Source of the DNA: Candidatus Omnitrophota bacterium
GTDB lineage: Bacteria; Omnitrophota; Gorgyraeia; Zapsychrales; Fredricksoniimonadaceae
NCBI GenBank assembly: GCA_015228785.1
Contig: JADGCU010000009.1
Span: 1 to 47,574 of the forward strand
Direction: 5' to 3'
DNA: 47,574 bases
Under the pieces are notes generated by a model. It worked only from the letters and a program-made list of their open reading frames with translations. It did not search any database and had not been told where the DNA came from. The translations under genes and the position numbers were made by a program. Shown here piece by piece: positions 1 to 9,574 of the stretch (positions within the stretch are counted from its first letter, which is position 1; each line of letters begins with the position of its first letter).

Positions 1-261
<261 letters not shown>

Positions 262-264
262 AAA

Positions 265-280
265 GGTCAGACGTCTGACC
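265..280. repeat. Perfect 16-bp palindrome GGTCAGACGTCTGACC 12 nt upstream of trpG
   Basis: Sequence equals its own reverse complement; related copy at 7498-7512. Confidence 0.8.
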
Positions 281-292
281 AAGTGGACTTTT

Positions 293-859
293 ATGATTTT
301 AATGATCGACAATTACGACTCGTTTACTTACAACATTGTCCAGTATTTTGGCGAATTGGGCGCAAAGGTGAAGGTCTATCGTAATGATGCTATTACGGTC
401 GATCAGATCAAGGCGTTGAATCCGGGGAGGATCGTCGTGTCTCCAGGACCCAGCAATCCTGAGCATGCCGGCATCTCCGTTGATGTTATTCGCGAGTTTG
501 CTGGGAAAATTTCGATTTTAGGGGTATGTTTGGGGCATCAGGCGATTGGCTACGCCTTTGGTGGTAAGATCGTCCGCGCAAAGAATTTGATGCACGGAAA
601 GACGTCCCGCATTAAACATGACGAGAAAGGTCTTTTTACAGGTCTTTCCAACCCTTTTGTTGCGACTCGTTATCATTCGCTTGTGATCGATAAGGCAACG
701 TGTCCTGATTGTTTTGAGGTCACGGCCGTGAGCGAGGATGATGGCGAGATCATGGGGATTTGTCATAAGACGCAGCCTATTTGGGGTGTTCAGTTTCATC
801 CGGAATCGATTCTGACAAAAGAAGGTAAGAAAATCCTGGATAATTTCTTGCGTCTTTGA
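293..859 (+). CDS. trpG: Anthranilate/aminodeoxychorismate synthase glutamine amidotransferase component
   Basis: [42 protein letters not shown] motifs; followed by trpD. Confidence 0.93.
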   Translation: MILMIDNYDSFTYNIVQYFGELGAKVKVYRNDAITVDQIKALNPGRIVVSPGPSNPEHAGISVDVIREFAGKISILGVCLGHQAIGYAFGGKIVRAKNLMHGKTSRIKHDEKGLFTGLSNPFVATRYHSLVIDKATCPDCFEVTAVSEDDGEIMGICHKTQPIWGVQFHPESILTKEGKKILDNFLRL

Positions 860-869
860 TGGTCTTCTT

Positions 870-1880
870 ATGCGTCAAGTCATCGAAAAACTTCAGAACA
901 AAAGCAATTTGAATCGCGGAGAGATTCAGGCAGTCATGGCCGAGATCATGTCGGGTGGGGCAAGTGAGCTCGATATGAAGGATTTTCTTCTTGCGATGAA
1001 TACCAAGGGACCGACGATTGAGGAGATCTCTGGTGCGGCGTTGATTATGCGTAAGTTTGTTGTTCCTGTCATGACCCGTCATGAGAGAGTTTTTGATATT
1101 GTTGGTACGGGAGGGGATGGGCGCAATACATTTAACATTTCGACCTGTGCAGCTTTTGTTGTCGCGGGATCTGGAGTTGTTGTTGCGAAGCATGGTAATC
1201 GTTCTGTTTCAAGCCTCTGTGGGAGCGCAGATGTGTTGGAAGCTATGGGTATTAAAATTGACATTCCTCACGAGAAATTGTCAGTATGTCTGGATGAAGT
1301 GGGACTTGCGTTTCTCTTTGCCCAGAGACATCATCCGGCCATGAAACATGTGGCTGCTGTTCGTAAGGCGCTTGGCGTAAAAACGATCTTTAATATTCTT
1401 GGGCCGTTAACGAACCCTGCGCATGCGACTCATCAAATGATGGGGGTTTACAGCCGTCATCTTGTTGAGCAGATGGTCCATGTTCTTAAGAATTTGGGAT
1501 CGAAACGTGCTTTGGTTGTTCATAGTGCGGATGGACTTGATGAGATCTCAACCCTGGATAAGACATTTATCAGTGAGTTTGATGGAACAGAGATTCGTTC
1601 CTATGAAATTCTCCCTGAGGAGTTTGGTTTTCGCCGGGCATTTGAGCAGGATATTAGGGGGGGCGATAAGGATCAAAATGCGAAAATTATGGAGGATGTC
1701 TTGCGCGGCGATAAGGGCCCCAAGCGCAACATCGTTCTTTTGAATGCCGCATTTGCGCTTTATGCGGCTGATGCGGTAAAAACACCTGAGGAAGGTCTCA
1801 GGATGGCGGCAGCGACCATTGATGACGGTAGCGCTTATCAAGTTCTCCAGAAATTAAGGGATTTTACAAATTGTGAATAA
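870..1880 (+). CDS. trpD: Anthranilate phosphoribosyltransferase
   Basis: DIVGTGGDGRNTFNISTCAAFVVAG, KHGNRSVSSLCGSADVLEAMG, FNILGPLTNPA. Confidence 0.95.
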   Translation: MRQVIEKLQNKSNLNRGEIQAVMAEIMSGGASELDMKDFLLAMNTKGPTIEEISGAALIMRKFVVPVMTRHERVFDIVGTGGDGRNTFNISTCAAFVVAGSGVVVAKHGNRSVSSLCGSADVLEAMGIKIDIPHEKLSVCLDEVGLAFLFAQRHHPAMKHVAAVRKALGVKTIFNILGPLTNPAHATHQMMGVYSRHLVEQMVHVLKNLGSKRALVVHSADGLDEISTLDKTFISEFDGTEIRSYEILPEEFGFRRAFEQDIRGGDKDQNAKIMEDVLRGDKGPKRNIVLLNAAFALYAADAVKTPEEGLRMAAATIDDGSAYQVLQKLRDFTNCE

Positions 1881-2658
1881 GAGTTTTCTTGATATTATTG
1901 TTGTAAAGAAACGTGAAAAGATTAATGCTCGTCGGCATTATTATGAAAACATAAAAAGCCATCTGGATAAGACGGAGTATGGGCGTTATGGGCTCTTTAA
2001 GAAGGCGATTTCAAAGACAGGTCGGATGAGTTTGATCGCCGAGATCAAGAGGGCCTCTCCATCTAAGGGTGTCATTCGGGATGATTTTAATCCTGAAGAC
2101 ATTGCCCGTGCGTATGAAAAGGCGGGGGCTGATGCGCTGTCGATCTTGACGGAAGAGGATTTCTTTCAGGGTAAGGCCGCGTATTTGAAACGTATCGGTG
2201 GTTTTGTTCGTGTTCCGACTTTGATGAAGGATTTTCTGGTTGATGAGCTACAGCTTTTTGAGGCTCGTTACTGTGGTGCGAGTGCGGTCTTGCTTATTGT
2301 GGCTATTCTTTCAGATTCTCGCCTGAAAGACATGTATCAGGCAGCCACAGCCCTTGACCTCGACTGCTTAATTGAGGTTCATGATGAGGTGGAATTAGAA
2401 CGGGCCCTTAAGTTGGGCGCTGAGATCATTGGGGTCAATAATCGGGATCTTCATTCCTTCGATGTGGCGCTGGCTACATCGGAAAAGCTTATTCCGAGAA
2501 TTCCAAAGGATAGGGTGATCGTGGCGGAGAGCGGAATTAAGAGTTATACTGATGTTAAGCGCTTGGAAGATCTTGGCGCAAACGCTGTTCTCATCGGCGA
2601 GATCTTTATGAGGGAGCGCGATATTGCTTCTAAGGTCAGAGAAGTTATGTATGGATAG
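1873..2658 (+). CDS. trpC: Indole-3-glycerol phosphate synthase
   Basis: LIAEIKRASPSKGVI, GADALSILTEEDFFQG, IGVNNRDLHSFDV, VAESGI. Confidence 0.95.
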   Translation: MNKSFLDIIVVKKREKINARRHYYENIKSHLDKTEYGRYGLFKKAISKTGRMSLIAEIKRASPSKGVIRDDFNPEDIARAYEKAGADALSILTEEDFFQGKAAYLKRIGGFVRVPTLMKDFLVDELQLFEARYCGASAVLLIVAILSDSRLKDMYQAATALDLDCLIEVHDEVELERALKLGAEIIGVNNRDLHSFDVALATSEKLIPRIPKDRVIVAESGIKSYTDVKRLEDLGANAVLIGEIFMRERDIASKVREVMYG

Positions 2659-2670
2659 GGAGGATGAAAG

Positions 2671-3645
2671 ATGGATCTTTTTAATACTCTTTTCAAAATA
2701 ATAATATATGTCTGTTTTCTTTCTTCTGCTTCTTGGGCGATGGCAGATACGATCAAACTTAAGAATGGGAATTCGGTCGAATGTAAGATTATTTCGCAGG
2801 ACAACAAGACAGTTAAGGTTGATTTTAATGGAATTAGTTTGACCTATTGGATGGATGAGATTTCTTCGGTTAATGATCAGCCTATTGTTATGAAGGATAC
2901 TGGGAAGGTTCTTATTGAACCACCACGGAAAACAGTTGCTGTTCAAACTAAGATAGTCGAGAAGCCGTCAAGTAATGATGGGGTAAATCAGCAGGATGCT
3001 GGAAAGGAAATTTTTATTCAGCGGCTTGATTCTTTGTTTCGCCTGAGTTCTGATGTTGATGGAATGAAGATTAAGGCGGCTGGCGATTCGTTAAGAAAGT
3101 TTGCTGAGGATTATCCCAGGAGCAGATTTACACTGGACGCCCAAGCTCTTCCTTCTTTAATCCTTTTTATGAGTTCAGTAACGAGTATGGATGAGAACAC
3201 CGCAAATTCATGCGTTCTTTCAATAGAAAGTTTGGTTAAGAAATATCCGAATGGTAGGAGACAGGATGAAATTTTGGCAAGATCGGATGAACTGGGGCTT
3301 GGTTTTCGCAGTAAAGGTCTTTTTATTGTTCCCTGGGCCCAAATCGATGTTTATATGAGGGGATCCTTGGCTTTGGCGTTCAATCATTATGATGAGGCGT
3401 TGAAACAGTTTTTGTTGCTTAAAGAGAACGTTGATCGTGATGGGGATGGCAGTGAGGATAGAGTTTGGACGAGGGAGATTTATTCGATCTTGTATGATGT
3501 CTATTCTAAACAACAGAAGTCTGATTTGGCAATCAGTGTGGTTGAAGAGGCGTTATTAAAGTGTGAGGATTGTTCGTGGAAGAAGGAGATGAAGAATCTT
3601 GTTTCTAAGGGTTCTGGAAAAAAGAAGAAACGACGGGCGAAGTAG
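2671..3645 (+). CDS. Hypothetical exported protein, possible TPR-like C-terminal part
   Basis: N-terminal hydrophobic signal-like segment then soluble protein; lies within the trp gene run. Confidence 0.6.
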   Translation: MDLFNTLFKIIIYVCFLSSASWAMADTIKLKNGNSVECKIISQDNKTVKVDFNGISLTYWMDEISSVNDQPIVMKDTGKVLIEPPRKTVAVQTKIVEKPSSNDGVNQQDAGKEIFIQRLDSLFRLSSDVDGMKIKAAGDSLRKFAEDYPRSRFTLDAQALPSLILFMSSVTSMDENTANSCVLSIESLVKKYPNGRRQDEILARSDELGLGFRSKGLFIVPWAQIDVYMRGSLALAFNHYDEALKQFLLLKENVDRDGDGSEDRVWTREIYSILYDVYSKQQKSDLAISVVEEALLKCEDCSWKKEMKNLVSKGSGKKKKRRAK

Positions 3646-3655
3646 GGAGTTTTGA

Positions 3656-4291
3656 TTGTCGTATATTGTTAAGGTCAAGATCTGCGGAATTACCAATGTC
3701 AAAGATGCTCGTGCAGCTGTGCAGGCTGGAGCCGATGCGGTGGGTTTTATTTTTTATAAGAAAAGTCAGCGATATATTTCTCCATCTAAGGCCAAGCGGA
3801 TTATTGAGACTCTTCCACCTTTTGTAAGCAAGGTTGGGGTTTTTGTTGATGAGAAGGCAGGATCTCTCCGCGATATAATCGACTTTTGCGGACTGGATAC
3901 GATACAGCTTCATGGAGATGAGGATCATCATACGTGTCATCGTTATAAGCGTTATGGCGTCAAAATTATCAAGGCATTTCGTGTGAAGGAGAATTTTAAT
4001 TTGAAGATTCTTCGTCCTTTTAAGGTTGATGCTTACCTTTTTGATGCGTATGTGAAGGATATCCCCGGGGGGACGGGTGAAACTTTTAGTTGGAATATAT
4101 TGGAAGATATTCAGGTGCGTGTGCCTTTTATTTTGTCTGGGGGGCTTCATTCTGGAAACGTTCAGAAGGCCATACGTATGGTGAGGCCTTACGCCGTTGA
4201 TGTGTCAAGTGGGGTGGAAAAAGAGCCAGGTAAAAAGGATCATGGTCAAGTTCGGGTTTTTCTGAAGATGGCTCGGAGCGTTGATCAATAA
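3656..4291 (+). CDS. trpF: Phosphoribosylanthranilate isomerase (TTG start)
   Basis: VKICGITNVKDARAAVQAGADAVGFIF; DTIQLHGDE; FILSGGLHSGNV; VDVSSGVE. Confidence 0.93.
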   Translation: MSYIVKVKICGITNVKDARAAVQAGADAVGFIFYKKSQRYISPSKAKRIIETLPPFVSKVGVFVDEKAGSLRDIIDFCGLDTIQLHGDEDHHTCHRYKRYGVKIIKAFRVKENFNLKILRPFKVDAYLFDAYVKDIPGGTGETFSWNILEDIQVRVPFILSGGLHSGNVQKAIRMVRPYAVDVSSGVEKEPGKKDHGQVRVFLKMARSVDQ

Positions 4292-4424
4292 TCTTTTGTA
4301 TATATGGGTTCAAAGATCCGTAAGTCATTATTTCATATAAGGATACGAGCGGGAAAATTTTCTTATAATATTTGCTGATGGCCTTGTTATCGGAAGACTT
4401 GGATGGTATATTTCATATCGAGCC

Positions 4425-4492
4425 GATAAAGGCTAACCTGGCGAAAGCCAGGGGCGCAAAGCGACAGACCTAACTTGCGGCGGTGCCTTTCA
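4425..4492 (+). ncRNA. Cyclic di-GMP-I (GEMM) riboswitch aptamer
   Basis: P1 aaaggc(4428-4433)/gccttt(4485-4490); AACCtggcGAAAgccaGGGgCGCAAAGC core with GAAA tetraloop stem 4437-4452 and GaCCTAA segment, matching the GEMM-I consensus style. Confidence 0.82.
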
Positions 4493-4658
4493 ATCTGGCC
4501 CTGATCTTGCCCCTTGCGGGCAGACGGGCACGCGATGATGCGATGGTGAGAGGGCTTGTTACCCGTAATATGGTGGCTGCGTTGCCGAAGTGCGAAGCTG
4601 TGGGGTTCCCCCCGTTCCCCCATGTCTTTACCGGCTCTGGTATAATTCTAATCCATTT
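4493..4658 (+). ncRNA. GC-rich structured non-coding region downstream of the c-di-GMP aptamer
   Basis: Multiple visible stems, for example gccc(cttgc)gggc and acggg...cccgt enclosing cgc(gatgat)gcg; the overlapping ORFs on both strands are not protein-like. Confidence 0.45.
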
Positions 4659-4688
4659 GGCCCCCTGTTGTATCGGGGGCCTTTCTAT
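4659..4688 (+). terminator. Rho-independent terminator ending the riboswitch transcript
   Basis: ggccccc(4659-4665)/gggggcc(4675-4681) followed by tttct. Confidence 0.75.
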
Positions 4689-4962
4689 TAATACTCCCGA
4701 ACTAATTCTTTCCCGGAAAACTGAGCGCTAGGGAGAAGGGGCGGGGATTGAGGGAAGTCGGATTTAACAAATTATTTATAAAAGGAGTGCTGGTCAGATG
4801 AGACAAACGCGTAGCCGAGATAAAGGGCATTTTTGATCAGAAAGGTGAGTCTCGATATTGGGTTCCATTAAAGATATTATGGGAAGATTTGTTTTTGTAT
4901 TATTAGGGGATCAAGCTAAATAATTTGTTCTTGGACTTTTTGCCTTCCTGGGGTTATTGATT

Positions 4963-5244
4963 ATGTCTGATCTCAACCGCTACAATGATTGGCTGACCTG
5001 TAAAAGCGTTGCCTGGGAATCTCTATGTGCGAACTGCGGGGCTTGTTGTGGGGCTCTGGAGGATCCCTGTGAGCATTTGAAGAAGGGGTCTGATGGCAAG
5101 TTTTCTTGTGAGACGTATGAAAGCCGTTTTGGAATACATCATACGGTTTCAGGAAAGCTTGCCAAGTGTGTTCCCATCCGCGAGAAGATAAGTCGGGGGG
5201 AATCTTGGCCTGGCGATGAACATTGCGGATATAAAGGGCGCTAG
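4963..5244 (+). CDS. YkgJ-like cysteine cluster (CxxCxxCC) protein
   Basis: LCANCGACCGALEDPCEHL...CETYESRFG...C; Cys spacing typical of the YkgJ/UPF0153 zinc/iron-chelating family. Confidence 0.7.
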   Translation: MSDLNRYNDWLTCKSVAWESLCANCGACCGALEDPCEHLKKGSDGKFSCETYESRFGIHHTVSGKLAKCVPIREKISRGESWPGDEHCGYKGR

Positions 5245-5332
5245 GCTTAGGAGATCATTTTTGGGTGTTAGGGACTGTGTCTGGTGTCTTTTTTCTGGAT
5301 TGACTTATTCCTTGTGCTATAATTTCGTCCTT

Positions 5333-5635
5333 ATGGGCAAACATTTCATGCGGGTCTACAGGGATATTGATTTTGATGACGTTAAAAAGCATACCCTTGA
5401 GTATGGCGCTTTGTCAGGGATGTGTTCTAATTGTAAAGATCTGAATCTCAAGATTGACATGTTGATCTGTCCTAAGTGCAGTACCCCATTTAAGTATATT
5501 TCTTTTCAGAATGTGAAGGAACATCTTCCCAAAATGCACCGCATTATGCAGGAGCGCTCCATGGTTCAGTTTATTGATCATCAGGATTATAAACGGATCG
5601 AGGGGGAAGTGAAGGCTCGTAGCATATTTGGATGA
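5333..5635 (+). CDS. Small zinc-ribbon protein (start re-assigned downstream of ORF-track start)
   Basis: CSNCKDLNLKIDMLICPKC two CxxC pairs; TATAAT 9 nt upstream of ATG 5333. Confidence 0.6.
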   Translation: MGKHFMRVYRDIDFDDVKKHTLEYGALSGMCSNCKDLNLKIDMLICPKCSTPFKYISFQNVKEHLPKMHRIMQERSMVQFIDHQDYKRIEGEVKARSIFG

Positions 5636-5675
5636 TGATATTGGTGTTAGGTGTTTCTTAGCAGATTAGGTTTGT

Positions 5676-6818
5676 ATGGTAAATAAAAAACGATTAGTTA
5701 AATTAACACAAAATTTACTTTCTATCGACTCTCAGAATCCTCCTGGAAATGAGGTCAAGATTAATGATTTTATTGCCAGGGAGATGAAGTCTCTGGGTTT
5801 GGACGTTAAGGTTATTACTTACAAAAAGAACCGTCCGAATGTCATTGCAACCTTGAGGGGATCTTTGCCGAGGAAACAGGCGGCGCTTGAGGGGCTATTG
5901 TTAACGCCGCATATTGATGTGGTTCCGGTGGGATCAGGATGGACCAAGGATCCTTTTGGTAAGGATATTATTGGCAATAAGATATATGGCCGTGGAGCAA
6001 CGGATGATAAGGGTAATTGTGCTTGTGCTATGGAGGCTTTACGGTCTTTGGTTGAGTCTGGGTATAAGCCTCGCAAGGATATTATCTTAGCCGCAACCGC
6101 GGATGAAGAAACGGGAAGTCATGCTGGGATCAAGCCTTTATTAGAGAAGAAGGCCTTGAAGCCGCGCTTTGCTCTCGTTTTGGATTCTGAGGAATTTCAT
6201 ACGATTATTGCCCAAAAGGGGCTTTTTCATTCACGAATTCGAGTTTTTGGCAAGAAGGCGCATGGGGCGACCAATTGGAAGGGAATCAATGCTATTGAGC
6301 AGGCAGCGCAGATTATTCGCCGTTTGAAGAAGGCTGAATGGAAGTATAAGAAGCATTCTCTGCTGGACTGGGTTACGGTCAATATTGGAACGATTAAGGG
6401 CGGGGACAAGGTTAATATCGTGGCCGATCTTTGTGAGTTCTCGGTGGATTTCCGGTTCATGCCTGGCATGGACCCTAAGGATGTTATTAGCCGGGTCAAA
6501 AAGATCGCTGCGAGTGTCACAAAAGATTTTGAGCTTGTGATCGATGATTTGCAGATGCCCTACGGTATTGATGAAGATAATAAATATGTGAAAGCGTATG
6601 TGAAGGCTGTTAAGAAGGTGGGGAAGACGGCGATCCTTAAAGGGTCCAACGGTGCGACGGTGATTTCCTTCTTTCAGCATCAGGGGATTCCTGCTTTTGC
6701 GACTGGTTTTGGAAAGAGCGGGACGCTACACGCAAATGATGAGTATGCCGAGATATCAACTCTTTATCATGGCGCACGGGTTTTAGAGCAGTTCATTAAG
6801 GATTATGATGCGCTTTAA
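5676..6818 (+). CDS. M20 family metallopeptidase (ArgE/DapE/acetylornithine deacetylase-like)
   Basis: LTPHIDVVPVGSGWTKDPFG, GRGATDDKGN, ATADEETGSHAG. Confidence 0.9.
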   Translation: MVNKKRLVKLTQNLLSIDSQNPPGNEVKINDFIAREMKSLGLDVKVITYKKNRPNVIATLRGSLPRKQAALEGLLLTPHIDVVPVGSGWTKDPFGKDIIGNKIYGRGATDDKGNCACAMEALRSLVESGYKPRKDIILAATADEETGSHAGIKPLLEKKALKPRFALVLDSEEFHTIIAQKGLFHSRIRVFGKKAHGATNWKGINAIEQAAQIIRRLKKAEWKYKKHSLLDWVTVNIGTIKGGDKVNIVADLCEFSVDFRFMPGMDPKDVISRVKKIAASVTKDFELVIDDLQMPYGIDEDNKYVKAYVKAVKKVGKTAILKGSNGATVISFFQHQGIPAFATGFGKSGTLHANDEYAEISTLYHGARVLEQFIKDYDAL

Positions 6819-7497
6819 ATTTTTACTTATTTTTTTGATGATATCTTTTTCGTCTTTTGCTTTGGCGGCTGAGCCAGCCTTTAAGTCAGGTGAGACAATT
6901 CGCTATACGGTCAAGCAGGGCTTTCTTAAGGTTGGTAACGCGACTCTCGAATTTAAGGGGGAGACAACGCTTGATGGAAAGACGTTGGATCTGATTGTCT
7001 TCACGGCCAAGGGGATCGGGTTTTTTGATGAGGAGCGGATCTATATTGATCCGGTATCTTTTCTGCCTTTTAGGGTGATACGGACTCTTGATATTCCCGG
7101 CGAACGCTCTAAGATCCAGGAAGATTATTTTCCTGATCAAGAACTTATTCAGGTCACAAAGGAAATGGGTGGTAAGACCACGGTTCAAAAGATTGAAAAG
7201 AAAGGTGCCGTTGATAATATCTATGGGTTCATTTACCGTTATCGATTGAAGGCGGACCTTAAAAGTGTAGATGTTTTTGAAGTGAACCTGCCGACCGTTG
7301 ATGTGAAGATCAAGAAGGTCAAGGAGGTCGAGTTTAACGCGGGGTCCAAGATGTATCGGGCTGCCTTGATGAGGAGCGTTCCGGAGAAGTATTCGATTTG
7401 GTTTGATGTAAGTGAAAAACGGTTGCCGCTGCGTATTGCGGGGGCGATCGGGATGGCGAATACGGTGATGACGATGTTGGGAGTGGATGATAAATAA
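6805..7497 (+). CDS. DUF3108-like exported protein
   Basis: Signal peptide; GETIRYTVKQGFLKVGNATLEFKG pattern typical of DUF3108. Confidence 0.65.
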   Translation: MMRFKFLLIFLMISFSSFALAAEPAFKSGETIRYTVKQGFLKVGNATLEFKGETTLDGKTLDLIVFTAKGIGFFDEERIYIDPVSFLPFRVIRTLDIPGERSKIQEDYFPDQELIQVTKEMGGKTTVQKIEKKGAVDNIYGFIYRYRLKADLKSVDVFEVNLPTVDVKIKKVKEVEFNAGSKMYRAALMRSVPEKYSIWFDVSEKRLPLRIAGAIGMANTVMTMLGVDDK

Positions 7498-7520
7498 GGT
7501 TAGACGTCTGACGTTTGACC
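7498..7520. repeat. GGTTAGACGTCTGACGTTTGACC, variant of the 265-280 palindrome, 12 nt upstream of trpB
   Basis: Shares GGTYAGACGTCTGAC with 265-279; same 12-nt distance from final GACC to the start codon. Confidence 0.7.
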
Positions 7521-7532
7521 AGTTGAGGCGAT

Positions 7533-8711
7533 ATGGTTTCTCCAGATAAATTAGGGCATTTCGGGGAGTTTGGCGGGCGTTTTGTTCCAGAGACGCTCAT
7601 GGCGGTCCTTTTGGAATTGGAGTGTGAATTCAAGAAGGCGATGAAGGATCCGTCTTTCAAAAAGGAATTTGCAGCATATCTTCAGAATTTCGCCGGGCGC
7701 CCGACGAATCTGTATCATGCAGAACGTCTGAGTAAGCAGTTGAAGGCTCTCAAGGTATATCTCAAGCGTGAGGATCTTCTTCATACGGGTGCCCATAAGA
7801 TCAATAATACACTGGGGCAAATTATACTAGCCCGTCGGATGGGGAAGACGCGGATCATTGCTGAGACGGGCGCGGGACAGCACGGGGTAGCAACCGCCAC
7901 AGTATCGGCTCTCTTTGGTCTTAAGTGTGTGATTTACATGGGTGCTGAGGACGTTGTGCGTCAGGCTTTGAATGTTGTGCGCATGAGATTGATGGGGGCT
8001 ACGGTTGTTCCGGTCACAAGCGGTTCAAAGACCCTGAAGGATGCAATGAACGAGGCTATTCGCGATTGGGTCACTAATGTTAATGATACTTTTTATATTA
8101 TCGGGTCTGTGGCTGGGCCTCATCCGTATCCGATGATGGTCAGAGAATTCCAGAAGATTATTGGTCAGGAGGCCCGCCGGCAGTTCTTGAAGGCGGAAGG
8201 GGATCTCCCGGATTATTTGTTAGCCTGTGTTGGCGGGGGATCGAATGCTATGGGGCTTTTTCATGCGTTTTTCAATGATAAGGCCGTTAAGATGATCGGT
8301 GTTGAGGCGGCTGGCCACGGGCTTAATACGCATGCCCACTCGGCCGCGATTGGCAAAGGAACACCGGGCATTCTTCACGGCAGTAAAAGTGCTTTGTTGC
8401 AGGATACTGATGGGCAGGTCCAGATCGCTCATTCGATCGCTGCAGGGCTTGATTATCCGGGTGTGGGGCCGGAGCATTATTATTATAAGACGATCGGTCG
8501 CGCAGATTATGTTTCGGTCGATGATAAAGAAGCGATCGCGGGTGTAAAATTACTGTCGCGTTCCGAGGGAATCATTCCGGCTTTGGAGTCAGCTCACGCC
8601 GTTGCATATCTTTCAAAACTTGCTAAGCGTGTGAAGGGCAGGAAGACTGTGATTGTCTGTCTCTCCGGTCGGGGGGATAAGGATATGGGGACTATTAAGG
8701 AAGTGATGTAG
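7533..8711 (+). CDS. trpB: Tryptophan synthase beta subunit
   Basis: [59 protein letters not shown]. Confidence 0.97.
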   Translation: MVSPDKLGHFGEFGGRFVPETLMAVLLELECEFKKAMKDPSFKKEFAAYLQNFAGRPTNLYHAERLSKQLKALKVYLKREDLLHTGAHKINNTLGQIILARRMGKTRIIAETGAGQHGVATATVSALFGLKCVIYMGAEDVVRQALNVVRMRLMGATVVPVTSGSKTLKDAMNEAIRDWVTNVNDTFYIIGSVAGPHPYPMMVREFQKIIGQEARRQFLKAEGDLPDYLLACVGGGSNAMGLFHAFFNDKAVKMIGVEAAGHGLNTHAHSAAIGKGTPGILHGSKSALLQDTDGQVQIAHSIAAGLDYPGVGPEHYYYKTIGRADYVSVDDKEAIAGVKLLSRSEGIIPALESAHAVAYLSKLAKRVKGRKTVIVCLSGRGDKDMGTIKEVM

Positions 8712-8761
8712 AGCGTTAGACATTAGTGATTTTCTTAGGACACGTGTTTTTTTTGGTATTC

Positions 8762-9556
8762 ATGATGAATCGAATTGATGCTAAATTTAATGAGCTTCGC
8801 AAAGCCAGGAAGAAAGCGTTCATTGCTTTCATCACAGCTGGCGATCCTGACCTTCAAGTGACCGAGGATTTGGCGCTAGCTTTCGAAACGGCGGGTGTGG
8901 ATATTCTTGAGATAGGTGTGCCTTTTTCTGACCCTATGGCCGATGGGCCAATTATTCAGGCCGCTTCTTTTCGTGCTCTTCAAAAAGGCGTGACCTTAAA
9001 AAAGATTCTTTCGACGGTAAAGAAGATCCGTGAATCTTCTCAGATTCCGATCGCGCTCATGAGTTATTACAATCCGATCTTTCATTTTGGGATCGAGAAA
9101 TTTATATTGGCGGCTAAAGAGGCGGGCGTTGACGGGTTGGTCATTCCGGATCTTCCTGTTGAGGAGGCGGCGGATCTTTCCCGTTATGCCAAAGGCGCAG
9201 GGATCGCGACGATCTTTTTTCTGGCGCCGACAACTGCGCGGGAACGAATGCCCGCTATTGTGAAGGCGGCAACAGGGTTTATCTATTTTGTATCTGTGGC
9301 AGGGGTGACGGGTGCTAAAAAGGCTGTTCCTTCTGATATTATGCGTCAAATTCGTTTGGCCAGGACGATGACGAAAAAACCGATCTGTGTGGGATTTGGC
9401 GTTTCGACTTCGGAGCAGGTGAAGGCTATGGGGCGGATTTCGGATGGCGTGATCGTGGGCAGTGCGATCGTGAAAGAGATTGAAAAGAATGTGGGGCAGA
9501 AGGACATGATAGGGCGTGTTGCCAGGTTTGTTAGACATTTGGCCGCGGTTTTGTAG
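8762..9556 (+). CDS. trpA: Tryptophan synthase alpha subunit
   Basis: AFITAGDPDL, DILEIGVPFSDPMADGPIIQAAS, GLVIPDLPVEE, GVTGAK; start moved to MMNRIDAKF. Confidence 0.95.
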   Translation: MMNRIDAKFNELRKARKKAFIAFITAGDPDLQVTEDLALAFETAGVDILEIGVPFSDPMADGPIIQAASFRALQKGVTLKKILSTVKKIRESSQIPIALMSYYNPIFHFGIEKFILAAKEAGVDGLVIPDLPVEEAADLSRYAKGAGIATIFFLAPTTARERMPAIVKAATGFIYFVSVAGVTGAKKAVPSDIMRQIRLARTMTKKPICVGFGVSTSEQVKAMGRISDGVIVGSAIVKEIEKNVGQKDMIGRVARFVRHLAAVL

Positions 9557-9574
9557 GTTTTGTGATTATTAATT

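Noticed and set aside
4387-4731. ORFs 4387..4623(-) and 4483..4731(+)
   Set aside because: Overlap the GEMM aptamer and GC-rich RNA region; composition not protein-like, no SD, no recognisable motif.
4799-4925. Possible small gene after SD-like aaaggag at 4782-4799 (frames MRQTRSRDKGHF* and VAEIKGIFDQKGESRYWVPLKILWEDLFLYY*)
   Set aside because: Interrupted in every frame; too short to distinguish a frameshifted remnant from chance.
8711-8761. gttagacattag before trpA as a third copy of the trp palindrome
   Set aside because: Only the GTTAGAC half resembles the element; no dyad symmetry.
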